Assembly: GCF_017104715.1 (NCBI RefSeq)
Contig: NZ_JAAGPI010000004.1
Location: forward strand, 395,670 to 459,669
Reading direction: 5' to 3'
DNA from: Burkholderia sp. Ac-20365
GTDB lineage: Bacteria > Pseudomonadota > Gammaproteobacteria > Burkholderiales > Burkholderiaceae
DNA length: 64,000 nucleotides
Part shown: one piece after another, positions 16,709-26,270 of the stretch
Layout of the letters: every line of letters starts with the position of its first letter
How positions within the stretch are numbered: position 1 is the first letter of the stretch
Made by a program: the position numbers and the translations under genes
The notes under the pieces: generated by a model
The model's database searches: none
Told to the model about the DNA's origin: nothing
Seen by the model: the letters and a program-made list of their open reading frames with translations, nothing else

Positions 16709-17239
16709 TCAGATCAAGTTGCGTTCCCGAAGGATGAAGAGGTAGGGAGCATCGGGCGGTGGAACGACGCTGATTACAGGCTTCTCGCGCAGAATTCTAT
16801 CGACCTCCGTCTGGATCTGCGCATGCGCCTGTTCGGCCCACCGCGGCTTGTTCAGTACATACCACGGCGCCTGACCGACAAGGCCATCAAACGAGTGACC
16901 TTCGCGAAACGAGAGACCCGTGACGCGCAAGTGCTTTTTGGTGCAGGTGAAGACAAACGCGCGATGGGGGCGCTCGTCGTAAAGCACCTCGGGCTCATGT
17001 CGACTGATGCTCCGCGATGCTTCCACGGGGCCGCTCCACTCGAAGGTCAGAAATGCGCCTTTCGACGCCGCCTGGTCGGGATGATACGAATCGACGCCCT
17101 CGATGTAGCAGTTGATCCCCGCATCGCCCAGAATCGGCCCGGCGATGAATTTACGGCCGCGGAGGATCGACAGAGCGATGTCCGGCGAGGTCTCGTGGAT
17201 GAGCACGAGCGGAGAGCCGGTATTTCCTTGCAAATGCAT
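16709..17239 (-). CDS. Hypothetical protein, possibly ADP-ribosyltransferase-like
   Basis: A 176-residue soluble protein starting after AAGGAA. The opening VLIHETSPDIALSILRGRKF has the His-x-Thr strand and helix seen at the start of some ART folds, and FVFTC could be a later strand, but no full H-Y-E set can be assigned. Treat as unknown. It ends 25 bases before the nuclease-like gene on the same strand. Confidence 0.55.
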   Translation of the reverse strand: MHLQGNTGSPLVLIHETSPDIALSILRGRKFIAGPILGDAGINCYIEGVDSYHPDQAASKGAFLTFEWSGPVEASRSISRHEPEVLYDERPHRAFVFTCTKKHLRVTGLSFREGHSFDGLVGQAPWYVLNKPRWAEQAHAQIQTEVDRILREKPVISVVPPPDAPYLFILRERNLI

Positions 17240-17382
17240 GTGGGAATTCCTTACAGCTTTTCTTGTTTAGTCACGATTCAGAACCACCTTGCAGGCTACC
17301 CTCGAACCGATGGGCTGGCGACGGGCGAAAGCGCCACAGGGCTATGCGCAGCTTCCGCCAGCGCCAGACCAGTGTGCCTGGG

Positions 17383-18126
17383 CTAGGCCTTCAGCCACTC
17401 GATCAGTTCGTCCGAGATCAGTTGAGCGTTGATCTCTTCGTCCGAGAGGTTGACGAACGTCTTCAGATCGTCGATATGCGCGAAGCCGGTATTCGAAAAG
17501 GTGTCGCCGATGCTCTCAAGGAACGGAAACGTACTTCCTTCGTTGCGAACACCGATGAAGAGAAAGTACACATGATCCTTACGTTCTTGCGACTGCCTCA
17601 AAGCCTCGATGGTCGCTGCGTGATCGGTGTTATCGCCGTCGGTAAGCGCGATGATGAGGCTTCGGCGCTTTGGACCAGAGTCGACCTCGCGGTCCTGTTG
17701 ACCGAAGAGGCGGCCAAGAAAGCCTGCCTTTTCAACGGTCTTTCTCCAACCAAAATGCTCCAGCATACGATTGACGAAGTAATGGTAGTGGGTTGCGCCG
17801 CACCAGCCCTTGACCTTACCGATGATCTTCGTGGCGACGAAATCGGAGAAATTGTCTGCCGTGATTTCGCCGACATAGACAACGTTCTCGGGTCCATCGG
17901 AGAACGTCATGCAGTCGAGCTTGCCATCCGGATCGAAGGTGAGTCCCCAGGCGGTCAGGCGAGCGATCAATGCGTTCGTGACCCCGGCCAGATGGAGTTT
18001 CTTGAAGGACTCAGACACGTCGACTGCAAGTCCGACCTCCATTTCGGGGATCGTCTTGACACCGGCTTTCTCGAGGTTCAGAACGAGAGCCTGCCGGCTC
18101 TTTTCCAGATTCAGTTGGAGCGCCAT
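17383..18126 (-). CDS. VWA-domain protein of the ter block (TerF-like)
   Basis: A 247-residue protein whose MIDAS motif DVSES (36-40) and later LTDGDNTDH mark a von Willebrand A metal-binding domain, as in TerF/TerY-type proteins of tellurite and stress islands. The opening (LEKSRQALVLNLEKAG) resembles the short Ter-type N-terminus. AAGGAAA lies upstream of the ATG. Its start overlaps the end of the upstream coiled-coil gene by 16 bases, so translation is probably coupled. It is the last gene of the six-gene block. Confidence 0.8.
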   Translation of the reverse strand: MALQLNLEKSRQALVLNLEKAGVKTIPEMEVGLAVDVSESFKKLHLAGVTNALIARLTAWGLTFDPDGKLDCMTFSDGPENVVYVGEITADNFSDFVATKIIGKVKGWCGATHYHYFVNRMLEHFGWRKTVEKAGFLGRLFGQQDREVDSGPKRRSLIIALTDGDNTDHAATIEALRQSQERKDHVYFLFIGVRNEGSTFPFLESIGDTFSNTGFAHIDDLKTFVNLSDEEINAQLISDELIEWLKA

Positions 18127-19139
18127 GCGGTCTGTTTCCTTTCTATAAGTTGAGTGAGATCGGTGAGCTTTTCCATTGCCAGAAACTTCTGCGTTTCCGT
18201 CGGTCGATCTGGCAACGAGGAGAGCTGGCTGTACACTGAATGCAAGCCGAGCAGCACGCTGTCCTGAACGAGTTGCACCAGTTCCTGCAGTCTCGTCTCG
18301 TCGGCCTCGATCGCAAGGACGTTCTCTTTCATCAGTGCCTGCGTCCCCGCGAGGGAAGTGAGCCTTGACTGAAGGAGGTGTTCGTCGTCGCTGGCGATCT
18401 TGTCCAGGAGGTACTCTCCCGCGATGATCGGTATTTCCAGTTCTGCCTGGGCCGTTGCGCACCGGATCTGTAAGTCTCGGGCAGCACTGATCGATGTCGT
18501 GAGTTCCTTGACCCCACTTTCAAGACGTTGCTCGATCTGCTGCACTTCCGGTTCGTGGTTCGCCCACACTGTGTGCGGCGGTTTGCGGAGAAAGCCGCCG
18601 TGCATCGCGTCCGTGACGTCCGCCAGCAATTCCAGCAGCCGGCGCAACAGCGCAACAGCCTCCCTAGTCGATCCAAGTCCCGCGGATTCCAGTCGCTGCT
18701 TGATGAGCGCGTTGGCGCTCTCCTGTCTTGCGATGCCGAAATCCAACCAGTCGACGGAAGTCATCGATGAAGGATCGATGCCTCGAAGGAGGGCAACTGC
18801 GCCCGCGACAATTTCGGTGGAGGCCTTGGGAAAGCGCCGCGCCAGTTCCTCGGCGGAAGCACGGACGCCACGCACGACTGCGCCAGTAACGCTGCTCGGC
18901 TCGCCAAACTGGATCGGAGCACGCTGCTTGTCTGCGGGTGCGCCGACCAGGGTGGCTGCATTGCTCGAGCGAACGGACGTGACTGGCATCTCATTGACGC
19001 GCTGCTGCGGAGCTTTGTGCTCGACCCCGGGGGAAACGGTCGTGAGCGGCATGCTCATACCGGGGCTGTCTCCAGCGGACGGGGCGTCCTCAGAGCTTGC
19101 CTTCGCCTTGCCGCCGACAACCGTTACCTTGTACTCCAT
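18111..19139 (-). CDS. TelA-like coiled-coil protein
   Basis: A 342-residue protein. About 90 N-terminal residues are low complexity; the rest is helical with repeated Glu/Gln/Arg/Leu heptads. The segment LEIPIIAGEYLLDKI and the following helices resemble the second half of TelA (toxic-anion resistance) proteins. It is placed between TerD-like and VWA genes. A partner role in a membrane-associated Ter complex is inferred from context. Confidence 0.65.
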   Translation of the reverse strand: MEYKVTVVGGKAKASSEDAPSAGDSPGMSMPLTTVSPGVEHKAPQQRVNEMPVTSVRSSNAATLVGAPADKQRAPIQFGEPSSVTGAVVRGVRASAEELARRFPKASTEIVAGAVALLRGIDPSSMTSVDWLDFGIARQESANALIKQRLESAGLGSTREAVALLRRLLELLADVTDAMHGGFLRKPPHTVWANHEPEVQQIEQRLESGVKELTTSISAARDLQIRCATAQAELEIPIIAGEYLLDKIASDDEHLLQSRLTSLAGTQALMKENVLAIEADETRLQELVQLVQDSVLLGLHSVYSQLSSLPDRPTETQKFLAMEKLTDLTQLIERKQTAWRSN

Positions 19140-19159
19140 TTCGCGACCTTCCTGATCGA

Positions 19160-19789
19160 TCAGGTGAAGTCCGCGAGGACGCCGTTGAAATTGGTGTTGA
19201 AGCCGGCCCCGAGATTCAGATACGCCGGCGGCATATTCGGCTCGATGACGATGGAGCCGAGGTGCACGCCCTTGAACGAACCGAACTGGTCGGAAAGGCT
19301 GACTTCGAGCAGTTTCTCGTCCCGGCTGTTGAGGATGGTGACACGCGGGTTCACCACATCCCTGAATACCTTCCCCTGGGCTTGCTCGTGAATCATTGCC
19401 AGCAATGGAATCTCGATGCGGCCTACATCCGGCATTGTGAGATAGGAGGGGTTGACGATGATGTATTCGTCGCCCCCTTGTTGGGCGTCAGGGCTGTGGA
19501 CCAACGCGCCGCCATGGATGCTGAAAGTCTTGTCCGCGGCAAGAGGGAGGATGCCGACACGTTTTCCGCTCGGTGTCACCCGGTCGACGTTGTACGTCGA
19601 GAGGATGTCCTCGAAAGAGGTCGCCCGAGCGCCGCTGCCGAGATTGACCGTGTGCAGGGCATGCAGATCGAGGTCGGTTTCCCCCGCCCAGGTGAGAATC
19701 GCCTTGAAGATTTCTGCCTTTTCCAGGTCGAGGGCGAGTTTTTGGGGGACGTCGCCTTCTTTGTACAGGTCGAGTACGAGCTTGGTCAT
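19160..19789 (-). CDS. terD: TerD-family stress protein
   Basis: A 209-residue protein of the TerD/TerZ class: ILTWAG...DLDLHALHTVNLG resembles the W-x-x-x-x-D-LD core, and FEDILSTYN plus the later strand IEIPLLAMIHEQ fit the calcium-binding double beta-sandwich. TerD proteins confer tellurite, phage or pore-former resistance by unknown means. It begins 18 bases after the TelA gene. Confidence 0.7.
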   Translation of the reverse strand: MTKLVLDLYKEGDVPQKLALDLEKAEIFKAILTWAGETDLDLHALHTVNLGSGARATSFEDILSTYNVDRVTPSGKRVGILPLAADKTFSIHGGALVHSPDAQQGGDEYIIVNPSYLTMPDVGRIEIPLLAMIHEQAQGKVFRDVVNPRVTILNSRDEKLLEVSLSDQFGSFKGVHLGSIVIEPNMPPAYLNLGAGFNTNFNGVLADFT

Positions 19790-19806
19790 GGTAGTCCTTG
19801 TGATGT

Positions 19807-21018
19807 TTACAGCTTGGCTGGGGATTTCGGATTGGTTCGACGGCCGAGTTCGAACACTTCGCTGCGGGCTTCCTCAAACATCGCCCGTGCCGTAGCGAAC
19901 TTTTCGCGGTTCGCTTCTCTGGAGGCGTCGACGGCATCCTGCAGCTCGCGGGTGTCGTTGATAATCTTCTTGAGTTCCTGGGCCTGCCGGATGCGATTGT
20001 TACCGGGTGCATTCGCGGCGGTTGTGACGACTGTCTTGGTGATGCGCGCGCGAACGTCCTGCAGGTTCCTCTCGAGGTCTGCGTTCGCACCATCGAGGCG
20101 CTGGACGTTCTGCACGAGTTGCGCGCTGTGGATCGTCAAAAGCGTCATCCGGATGCTCGCGAACCGGGTGCCCATATTGGTCCGGAGCTCCTGAAGCGTC
20201 GACGTTCCCGCTGTCTCGAGTTGTTGGATCACGACCTGTTCAGCCGGCAAACGCGTCATCATTCCTTCGCGGGCAAGCGCGACAGACTCGAGGGCGGCGA
20301 GTTTGTCGTTGATCTCCTGCTTTCGCATCGAGTCATTGCCGGCCGACGCGAGAAGGGCAGGGGCGATCGTTTTCGCCTTGACCAGGGCGTTATGCAGAAA
20401 GGCCACGCCGAGTACGAAGTCGACGAAACTCTTGCGGTACTGGTCTTTCAGGCTTTCCAGACGGTGCAATTCGTCGACAAGGGTTGCTGCGTCCTGTTGC
20501 AGACGGTTCTCCATGCCGACAACGACGTCCTGTAGCGTCTTTGACCGCTGCTTCGCGAGTCGCGCGAGATTGTCGTACACCTCATCGATAATACGAGCGC
20601 GCAGCTTCTTGCTGAAAATGCCACGCGCGCGGTCCCACAGCGTGGGTTTTGCGTTCAGGATCGAGTCCGCGAGTCCGCCGAGGTCCTCTTTCGCCACGGC
20701 CTCGTTCAGCGCAGTCACGAGCTTGAAGACCTGCGGGTTCTCGGCCTCGTTGACCTGGTCGAGGAACTGGCCCAGGACATGGTTGAGATCGTCCGACGGT
20801 TTCGTCTCAAGCGTGACGATGTCCTGGAGCGACAACGCCTCAATATCGAACGCCGCGACGCGGGCCTGAATGTCACGCACTTCACCAGTGGTGAGTTCAA
20901 GAGGGAACTTCTGAGGAAGGGTCAGTGCCTTTGGTGCCGACACTTGCGCAACCTCGGTGCTATTGGCACCCACGGACTCCAGCGAACGAGCGCTGCTACC
21001 CATACGAGTGATTTCCAT
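19807..21018 (-). CDS. telA: TelA-family toxic anion resistance protein
   Basis: A 403-residue helical protein with the TelA layout: an N-terminal linker, then helices with LKDQYRKSFVDFVLGVAF and a long C-terminal coiled coil ending in ELKKIINDTRELQDAVDA. TelA proteins accompany TerC/TerD in tellurite and other stress loci. It starts 12 bases after the TerC-like gene, so the block is one operon. Confidence 0.78.
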   Translation of the reverse strand: MEITRMGSSARSLESVGANSTEVAQVSAPKALTLPQKFPLELTTGEVRDIQARVAAFDIEALSLQDIVTLETKPSDDLNHVLGQFLDQVNEAENPQVFKLVTALNEAVAKEDLGGLADSILNAKPTLWDRARGIFSKKLRARIIDEVYDNLARLAKQRSKTLQDVVVGMENRLQQDAATLVDELHRLESLKDQYRKSFVDFVLGVAFLHNALVKAKTIAPALLASAGNDSMRKQEINDKLAALESVALAREGMMTRLPAEQVVIQQLETAGTSTLQELRTNMGTRFASIRMTLLTIHSAQLVQNVQRLDGANADLERNLQDVRARITKTVVTTAANAPGNNRIRQAQELKKIINDTRELQDAVDASREANREKFATARAMFEEARSEVFELGRRTNPKSPAKL

Positions 21019-21030
21019 CTGTCGAACTCC

Positions 21031-21765
21031 TTAGGCAGACGTCGCCGTGACAGCGGGAGTTTCTTCCTTTGCCTCAGCACGGCGACGTGCCACCAGGGCG
21101 GCGCCGATCACGCTAACGAAACCTGCGAGTTCGAGCAGTTCCAAAATGTGTTCGTGAACGATCGCGCCGACCCAGGCAGCAACGGGTGCGAGCATGGGAT
21201 CGCTGAGGGCCATTTCCACGCCGACCCAGCCGAGAAGGCCGCCACCAATCCAGACGATGATCTTGAACCGGTCCATCAACGTGGTCAGCACGCCTGCGCC
21301 GAAAACAATCACGGGGATCGACAGCGTCACGCCGCCGATCGCGTAGATCGTGCTGTGAGCGGTCGAGCTATGCGCCGCGGCCGCGACTGCGAGAACGTTG
21401 TCGAGGCTCATCATGAGGTCGGCCAGGACAATCGTGCGCACAGCGGCGAAGATCCGGTCGTTTTGTGCGACCGCGTGCTCATCGTCGCCACTGGAGGCAA
21501 GCAGCTTGTATCCGATGTAGAAGAGGTACGCGCCTGCAGCGATCTTGAGAACGGGGAGGCCCATCAGGAAGTCTGCTGCCGCGAGCAACAGCGCTCGGAG
21601 AATGACCGCACCAGCTGTGCCCAGCAGGATGGCGCGCATGCGCATTGCGGGCGGAAGGGAGGCACAGGCTAACGCGATCACGACCGCGTTGTCCACTCCC
21701 AAAAGCATATCGAGTACAACGATCTTGCCCAATGCGGCCCAGTCGAGGGAGAGAAGAATGTTCAT
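21031..21765 (-). CDS. TerC/Alx-family integral membrane protein (copy 1)
   Basis: A 244-residue protein with about seven transmembrane helices. The signature DMLLGVDNAVVIALA (about 19-33) and the repeat LADLMMSLDNVLAVAAA are the paired acidic, Asp-Asn motifs of the TerC family, which are proposed to move Mn or other cations. It has a close paralogue immediately upstream. Confidence 0.87.
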   Translation of the reverse strand: MNILLSLDWAALGKIVVLDMLLGVDNAVVIALACASLPPAMRMRAILLGTAGAVILRALLLAAADFLMGLPVLKIAAGAYLFYIGYKLLASSGDDEHAVAQNDRIFAAVRTIVLADLMMSLDNVLAVAAAAHSSTAHSTIYAIGGVTLSIPVIVFGAGVLTTLMDRFKIIVWIGGGLLGWVGVEMALSDPMLAPVAAWVGAIVHEHILELLELAGFVSVIGAALVARRRAEAKEETPAVTATSA

Positions 21766-21809
21766 TCGAAGTTCTCAGGTTGGTAATTCGGTTTGGGTTT
21801 TAAGAGGGG

Positions 21810-22538
21810 TTATTCGGTTGTGCCTGGCTCGGTCGGCACCGTCGCCGGGAGCGCTCGTGCTCCCCGGCGGGTCACCATCGCTGCGGCGACAACAATGAGA
21901 GCACCGACGAGACCAGTGAACGGCGTGAAAGAGAGGGTCGTGAGCCACGCGTTTGCGTGATCCAGCAGTGGGTCGGAGAGCGCAACCTCCATAGCGACCC
22001 ATCCGATGAGTGCGCCGCCAAGCCACATGACTATGGGAAAAGGGCCAAGGACGGCCGCGAGCAGCCCGGCTCCGAACATGACGATGGGTATGCTGAATGC
22101 CACGCCGGCCACGGCGTAGAACATGCCGTTTGACGGTAGCTGGTGCGCGGCCGCTGCTACGGCAAGGACGTTGTCGAGGCTGAGCGACGCATCCGCCAGG
22201 AGGATGCTCAACGCGGCGCCCAGAACCGTGACCGATCCATGAACAGTGCGGCTCTGCGCGCGGTCGCCTGCGAGTAAGCGATAACCGGCAAAGAGAAGAT
22301 AGATGCCCGCCACGATGCGAAGAGCCGGGAACCCGAGCAGAAAAGCCACGACGGCGAGCATTGCTACGCGGACAGCCGTCGCACCAAGCGCGCCAACGAT
22401 CATTGCGTGCCACCGCAGCGCGCGCGGAAGTGCCGCGCACGCCGGCGCAGCGGCGGCAGCGTTGTTCACGCTAAGTGTCAGGTCCAGTACCGCAATCTTG
22501 ACGACTGCGGTCCAGTCCAGTGGCATGAGAAAGTCCAA
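21810..22538 (-). CDS. TerC-family integral membrane protein (copy 2)
   Basis: A 242-residue paralogue of the next gene with the same helix pattern. Its first motif reads DLTLSVNNAAAAAPA, where the usual Asp of GVDN is replaced by Asn; the second motif LADASLSLDNVLAVAAA is intact. It is the promoter-proximal gene of the ter block. The substitution suggests an altered or regulatory role for this copy in a possible heterodimer. Confidence 0.83.
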   Translation of the reverse strand: MDFLMPLDWTAVVKIAVLDLTLSVNNAAAAAPACAALPRALRWHAMIVGALGATAVRVAMLAVVAFLLGFPALRIVAGIYLLFAGYRLLAGDRAQSRTVHGSVTVLGAALSILLADASLSLDNVLAVAAAAHQLPSNGMFYAVAGVAFSIPIVMFGAGLLAAVLGPFPIVMWLGGALIGWVAMEVALSDPLLDHANAWLTTLSFTPFTGLVGALIVVAAAMVTRRGARALPATVPTEPGTTE

Positions 22539-22851
22539 ACGGCACTCCGTCTATACCGGGGTTGTGGAAGCGCGGGGCAACGTACGTCAGTCCCCGCGTG
22601 CTATGCCTATCGTGCAATGCGTTTTACGCAAGGCAAGCGACTGCGTGTTCTCTGCATTGCGCATACAGGGACCCAATATCGACGCGGCGCGCGGAAAATT
22701 CAGGCGATCGCCCAAATATTCCCGAGGCGCCTTGAGGGCGATGGGAGGTGGGAGGGAAGTGGCCGTCCAGGGAGGCGGTGCGCCGCGGGGTTGCATATCG
22801 ACCGCACGAAAGGAGAATTCAGTCCGGCCGGCACATGTCCCCGACGGGCGC
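22539..22851. other. Intergenic stretch upstream of the ter block
   Basis: About 310 bases between the NYN gene stop and the first TerC gene. It must hold the ter promoter on the minus strand, but I cannot identify boxes with confidence. Confidence 0.4.
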
Positions 22852-23610
22852 TCAGGAGGTGAACTGAATCGACGATAGGTCACGCGTCACGCCTGTCGGC
22901 ACAACGGAGAGCCCATGCGGCGCGCGGACTACTTTGTCGTGACCTCGTGATGCGGGCGACGTTGGCGGGCAACGTCCCTCACGGCACGGCGACGCGACCG
23001 GGCGTTCTGGGGAGATGAGATCCTCCAGTTCCCGTTGCTCCTTGATGTAGGTCAACGTGTAGTAGTAGTTGTCGAGCGGGATGAAGCAGCCGTGATCGGC
23101 CGCCCAGTCGCGCATGTACCGGTTGCAGTTCGTATTCCAGGCAAGCAGTTCGATGCCCCAGCCCTGGCGGTGCATCCGCTCCAGATCAGCACGGAAGCCT
23201 TTACCGTACTGGTACCCAGATCCATCGCCGGTCAGCAGCACGGCGACACCAGGTGGCTGATCGGCCAGCGCACGCAGCATATGCACCTGAATCGCCTGAT
23301 CGACAGCCTGCTCCGTGTGTGTATTCTCGCTGCGCTCATACACCTCAACCTCAATGCACGAAGCAGCGAGAGACTGCCGAACCGTTGGAGTCAGCCCTGG
23401 CGGGGTTCGCTCGGCGCCCCGGATGGATCCTGCACATACTCCGGTCGTGACAATACGGCCGGCAGAGGCAAGCCTGATGAGGGAGTCATAGTGCAGACGA
23501 ACGGCGTGGCGGGTAGATTCGCCTTCGAGGGCGACCGCCATTTTTCGCGCGCCACCGAAGATGTTCGAATGGTCCAGAAAGATGCAGCAGGTGTTCGATG
23601 CGGACGACAT
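22852..23610 (-). CDS. NYN/PIN-like ribonuclease domain protein
   Basis: A 252-residue protein. FLDHSNIFGGAR (11-22) is the first acidic, Asp-x-x-N strand of NYN domains. EQAVDQAIQVHMLRAL supplies the second acidic helix and VLLTGDGSGYQYGKGF the third. WGIELLAWNTNCN fits the following strand. NYN proteins are metal-dependent RNases. The C-terminal 50 residues are proline and arginine rich. AGGA precedes the ATG. Substrate is unknown. Confidence 0.78.
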   Translation of the reverse strand: MSSASNTCCIFLDHSNIFGGARKMAVALEGESTRHAVRLHYDSLIRLASAGRIVTTGVCAGSIRGAERTPPGLTPTVRQSLAASCIEVEVYERSENTHTEQAVDQAIQVHMLRALADQPPGVAVLLTGDGSGYQYGKGFRADLERMHRQGWGIELLAWNTNCNRYMRDWAADHGCFIPLDNYYYTLTYIKEQRELEDLISPERPVASPCREGRCPPTSPASRGHDKVVRAPHGLSVVPTGVTRDLSSIQFTS

Positions 23611-23954
23611 GTGATCCTCTCCAGAGGCAGGACGGTTGGGGTGAGGCTGAACAAACAGCGCGAAACGTGAATATCTGGTGGGAGTTGGTCGAAGGCGTGG
23701 TAGGCGTCGCAGATGCGCGCGATACCGCCGAGCTCGACCTGGCTCGATAGTGCGTAGGGGCGTTGCGATTGATGGGGTTCGCCGACAAATCGAGGATGCC
23801 GGGGGCCTGAAGATCAGGAGGCGAGGGGTGCTTTGCTGAAACCGGGTGTCTCAGGAAAACATCGCTGCGTGGTGGGCGGTCGCTAAACTAGCCGAGAAAG
23901 AGGTGATCCGGCTCCCCCTTGTGAGGGGAGCCGGATACCACGACTTGCGGTTGA
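23611..23954. other. Intergenic stretch
   Basis: About 340 bases with no convincing gene. It contains the strong stem-loop listed separately at its left-hand gene boundary, and presumably the promoter of the NYN gene. Confidence 0.45.
23906..23936 (-). terminator. Strong stem-loop downstream of the LPD1-like gene
   Basis: A twelve-pair perfect stem (ATCCGGCTCCCC/GGGGAGCCGGAT) with a seven-base loop lies 19 bases past the stop codon. The minus-strand flank is CACCTCTTT, a poor U-tract. Confidence 0.55.
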
Positions 23955-26270
23955 TTAGTTCACAAGCGACTCACGAATCGCCGAGGCAAGTGTGTCGAAC
24001 GCTGCATTGATACGCTCACGCTCTTTACCCTCCGGGAAGGGCTTCCAGTCCATGCCGGTGAGCGGGCACTTATGAAAACGATTGGCCGCGTATACGCTCA
24101 GGTAATCATTCTTTCGGCCGAGCGCGGCGAGCCGGTCCTCGATCCACGACTGAAATGCGCGCGCAGCCATCTCGTACGGTTCGGTGTAGTACGGCTTGCC
24201 ACCCTGATCAAGCTTGTGGGCTTCCAGCGCAAACGATGACATCGTGGGACCACACTGGACCTCGATCTCACCGCCGTCAGGATTGCCTCCATAGTGCGCG
24301 ATCGCGATCGCCCGGAAGTCCGCGTGCAGAGTCTTGTTGCGGCCCTTGAGCTTTTCGCCTGACTTGGGGCCGAGATGTTCATCGACCGCCTGAACCGCCG
24401 CATGAACGTTCCCTGCATCCCTGATCATGCGAGCCACCCCGTTGATCGACGCGCGCTCCATGACACGAGCAGCGTGTTTCACGTCGGTCGAACTGTATTG
24501 CAGCGTGACAGTTGCCCGGAAAGGACCCTCTTTCATCGCCTTGTACAGCGCCCGCATGGCGTCGCGCAGTTTGCCCGCCGGAAGGATATCCGGATTCGCA
24601 CTGGCGAAATCATTCACGCCCGAGGGCTGACCTGTTGCGATTTCCGTGATGAGGTTGTCCCACCCGTGAAACCACTCATGGCCCAACGCACCGCCACCGC
24701 GCACCTTTGTGATGTTGATCACGCGATGCACCGATTCCCAGTGCGCTGCCGCTGCACCATTTTTCCAGCCCTTCGCCCCATTTCCTCGCGCGCCGAAGGC
24801 CAGAGCGAGCTTGCCGCCCAGCGAGATGTACGAGTCGGGCACGCCGAGCAGATCAGCAAGATCGGCAAATGCCGCACCGGACTGCTCGGTATGGAACTTC
24901 CCGCTCGCAAAATCGCGAAGCACCCAGTTGCCCGATTGCACGGCCCTCAGCTTATAGAGTTCCTTTAACTCGACAGTCGATTGCGGGATGACCTGTCGGC
25001 CTCCCTCGCGCTCAAAGGAGTCCGCAACGCGAAGCTGAAACCGGACTGCCTCGGATGTGGCACGCGGCGCGCGTGTCACTTCCTTCTCCATCCACTCCCA
25101 GTCTGCGATCTTGCCCATCTCGGCGACGGCAACATGTTTTGCAAATGCATCCGAGCCATAACGGGTCGACCGGTAGCGAAGTACGGCAACAAACCGGTCG
25201 CCAAAGAGGTTCAATGCGCGATGAAACGCATTTTCCCTTTTGTTCCGGTCCTTCGCAGTTGCCACGATCGCGTCGACACGCTCGCCGAGCATTCGACGCT
25301 CGAGGTCAATTTCATCGCGACGGGGTTTTACCTCTTCGAGCAAATCGGACCAGATCTGCTCAACCCGCTTATGCTCCGCTTCGGCCGCGTCGAGCTTTTG
25401 CTGCAACTCGGGCTTGGCCTTCCAGCCGCGCCGTTGACGAACCTCGATTTCTCTCTCGAACGGATATACCTCTGCCTTTGCGGTCATAGCGCGTTGATAG
25501 GCTTCATCGGTACGCTTCTGAATCCCCTGGCGCTCAAGAAAGAGAACATGGGACTTCTGCTTGGCTTCGGCACAGATGGAAGCTTCCTCGGGCGTGAATA
25601 CCGCGCCCTCGAACGCCGACCACAACTCAGCGAGTTCCCGGACGACATCGGCGGTCTTTCGCGTCGCTTCAAGCCGATCGCGCAGGATCTGCAGACCGGT
25701 CGCATAGTCTTTGCGAGCGTCCGGCGCATCGATACTAGGTTCCTGAGCAATTGCGGCATAGATGCGATCGATGAGGAAAGCTGCGCCCGGTTCAATCCCG
25801 GCCGCGCGCAGCGCAGCCCAGTCGATTTCGCCAAAAAAATTCGACTTCGTCACGAGGTTTTTGGCTTCGCGCGGGTTGGACTCCAGTTCATCCCAGTCAA
25901 TCAGACTGACATGGACACGAGATCCGTCCCGCTTTGCGCGAAGGATAACGGCCGACGCCGCCTGTTCCTTGCGCGAGCCTGCAACATACCCAGCATCGCG
26001 GAACCGGTAGTTTTCGCTCCGGTGGTCGTCAACGTCGACGACAGCAGCCGGTTCGACCGGTTTGCTACGGTGCTGAGCGACTGTGGCGACTGAGGTTGTG
26101 ACGGTGATGGCGCGAGTGATGGCTGTCGGTTCGGGAAGACCGGCGGAACATGCCCCGACCGGTACGCCAGGCATGGCAGTGGCAGTCGCGCTCAAACCAT
26201 CATCGATATTGTCGAACAGCGGAAGGGCGAACTGCAGATACTGCGAGCCGCTGGTTTTTGCCTGGTTCAT
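23955..26270 (-). CDS. LPD1-type large polyvalent protein with zincin motif
   Basis: A 771-residue protein. GHEWFHGWDN (HExxH at about 531-535) and a downstream YEMAARAFQSWI (third zinc ligand Glu near 698) are the LPD1 (large polyvalent protein-associated domain 1) zincin-like signature. LPD1 domains occur in multidomain proteins carried by phages and conjugative elements, often to modify incoming or host macromolecules. A long coiled coil spans roughly residues 250-360. The start Met follows AAGGAG by about seven bases inside a structured leader, trimming 16 upstream residues. It is presumably cytoplasmic. Confidence 0.75.
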   Translation of the reverse strand: MNQAKTSGSQYLQFALPLFDNIDDGLSATATAMPGVPVGACSAGLPEPTAITRAITVTTSVATVAQHRSKPVEPAAVVDVDDHRSENYRFRDAGYVAGSRKEQAASAVILRAKRDGSRVHVSLIDWDELESNPREAKNLVTKSNFFGEIDWAALRAAGIEPGAAFLIDRIYAAIAQEPSIDAPDARKDYATGLQILRDRLEATRKTADVVRELAELWSAFEGAVFTPEEASICAEAKQKSHVLFLERQGIQKRTDEAYQRAMTAKAEVYPFEREIEVRQRRGWKAKPELQQKLDAAEAEHKRVEQIWSDLLEEVKPRRDEIDLERRMLGERVDAIVATAKDRNKRENAFHRALNLFGDRFVAVLRYRSTRYGSDAFAKHVAVAEMGKIADWEWMEKEVTRAPRATSEAVRFQLRVADSFEREGGRQVIPQSTVELKELYKLRAVQSGNWVLRDFASGKFHTEQSGAAFADLADLLGVPDSYISLGGKLALAFGARGNGAKGWKNGAAAAHWESVHRVINITKVRGGGALGHEWFHGWDNLITEIATGQPSGVNDFASANPDILPAGKLRDAMRALYKAMKEGPFRATVTLQYSSTDVKHAARVMERASINGVARMIRDAGNVHAAVQAVDEHLGPKSGEKLKGRNKTLHADFRAIAIAHYGGNPDGGEIEVQCGPTMSSFALEAHKLDQGGKPYYTEPYEMAARAFQSWIEDRLAALGRKNDYLSVYAANRFHKCPLTGMDWKPFPEGKERERINAAFDTLASAIRESLVN

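Noticed and set aside
16709..17239. Second confident ADP-ribosyltransferase
   Set aside because: Only the first strand resembles ART; the Tyr and Glu elements cannot be assigned.
19097..20194. 365-codon plus-strand open frame
   Set aside because: Antisense to TerD- and TelA-like genes with recognised motifs.
24981..26093. 370-codon plus-strand open frame
   Set aside because: It lies entirely opposite the LPD1-like zincin gene, which has motifs, leader and Shine-Dalgarno sequence. The antisense frame has none.
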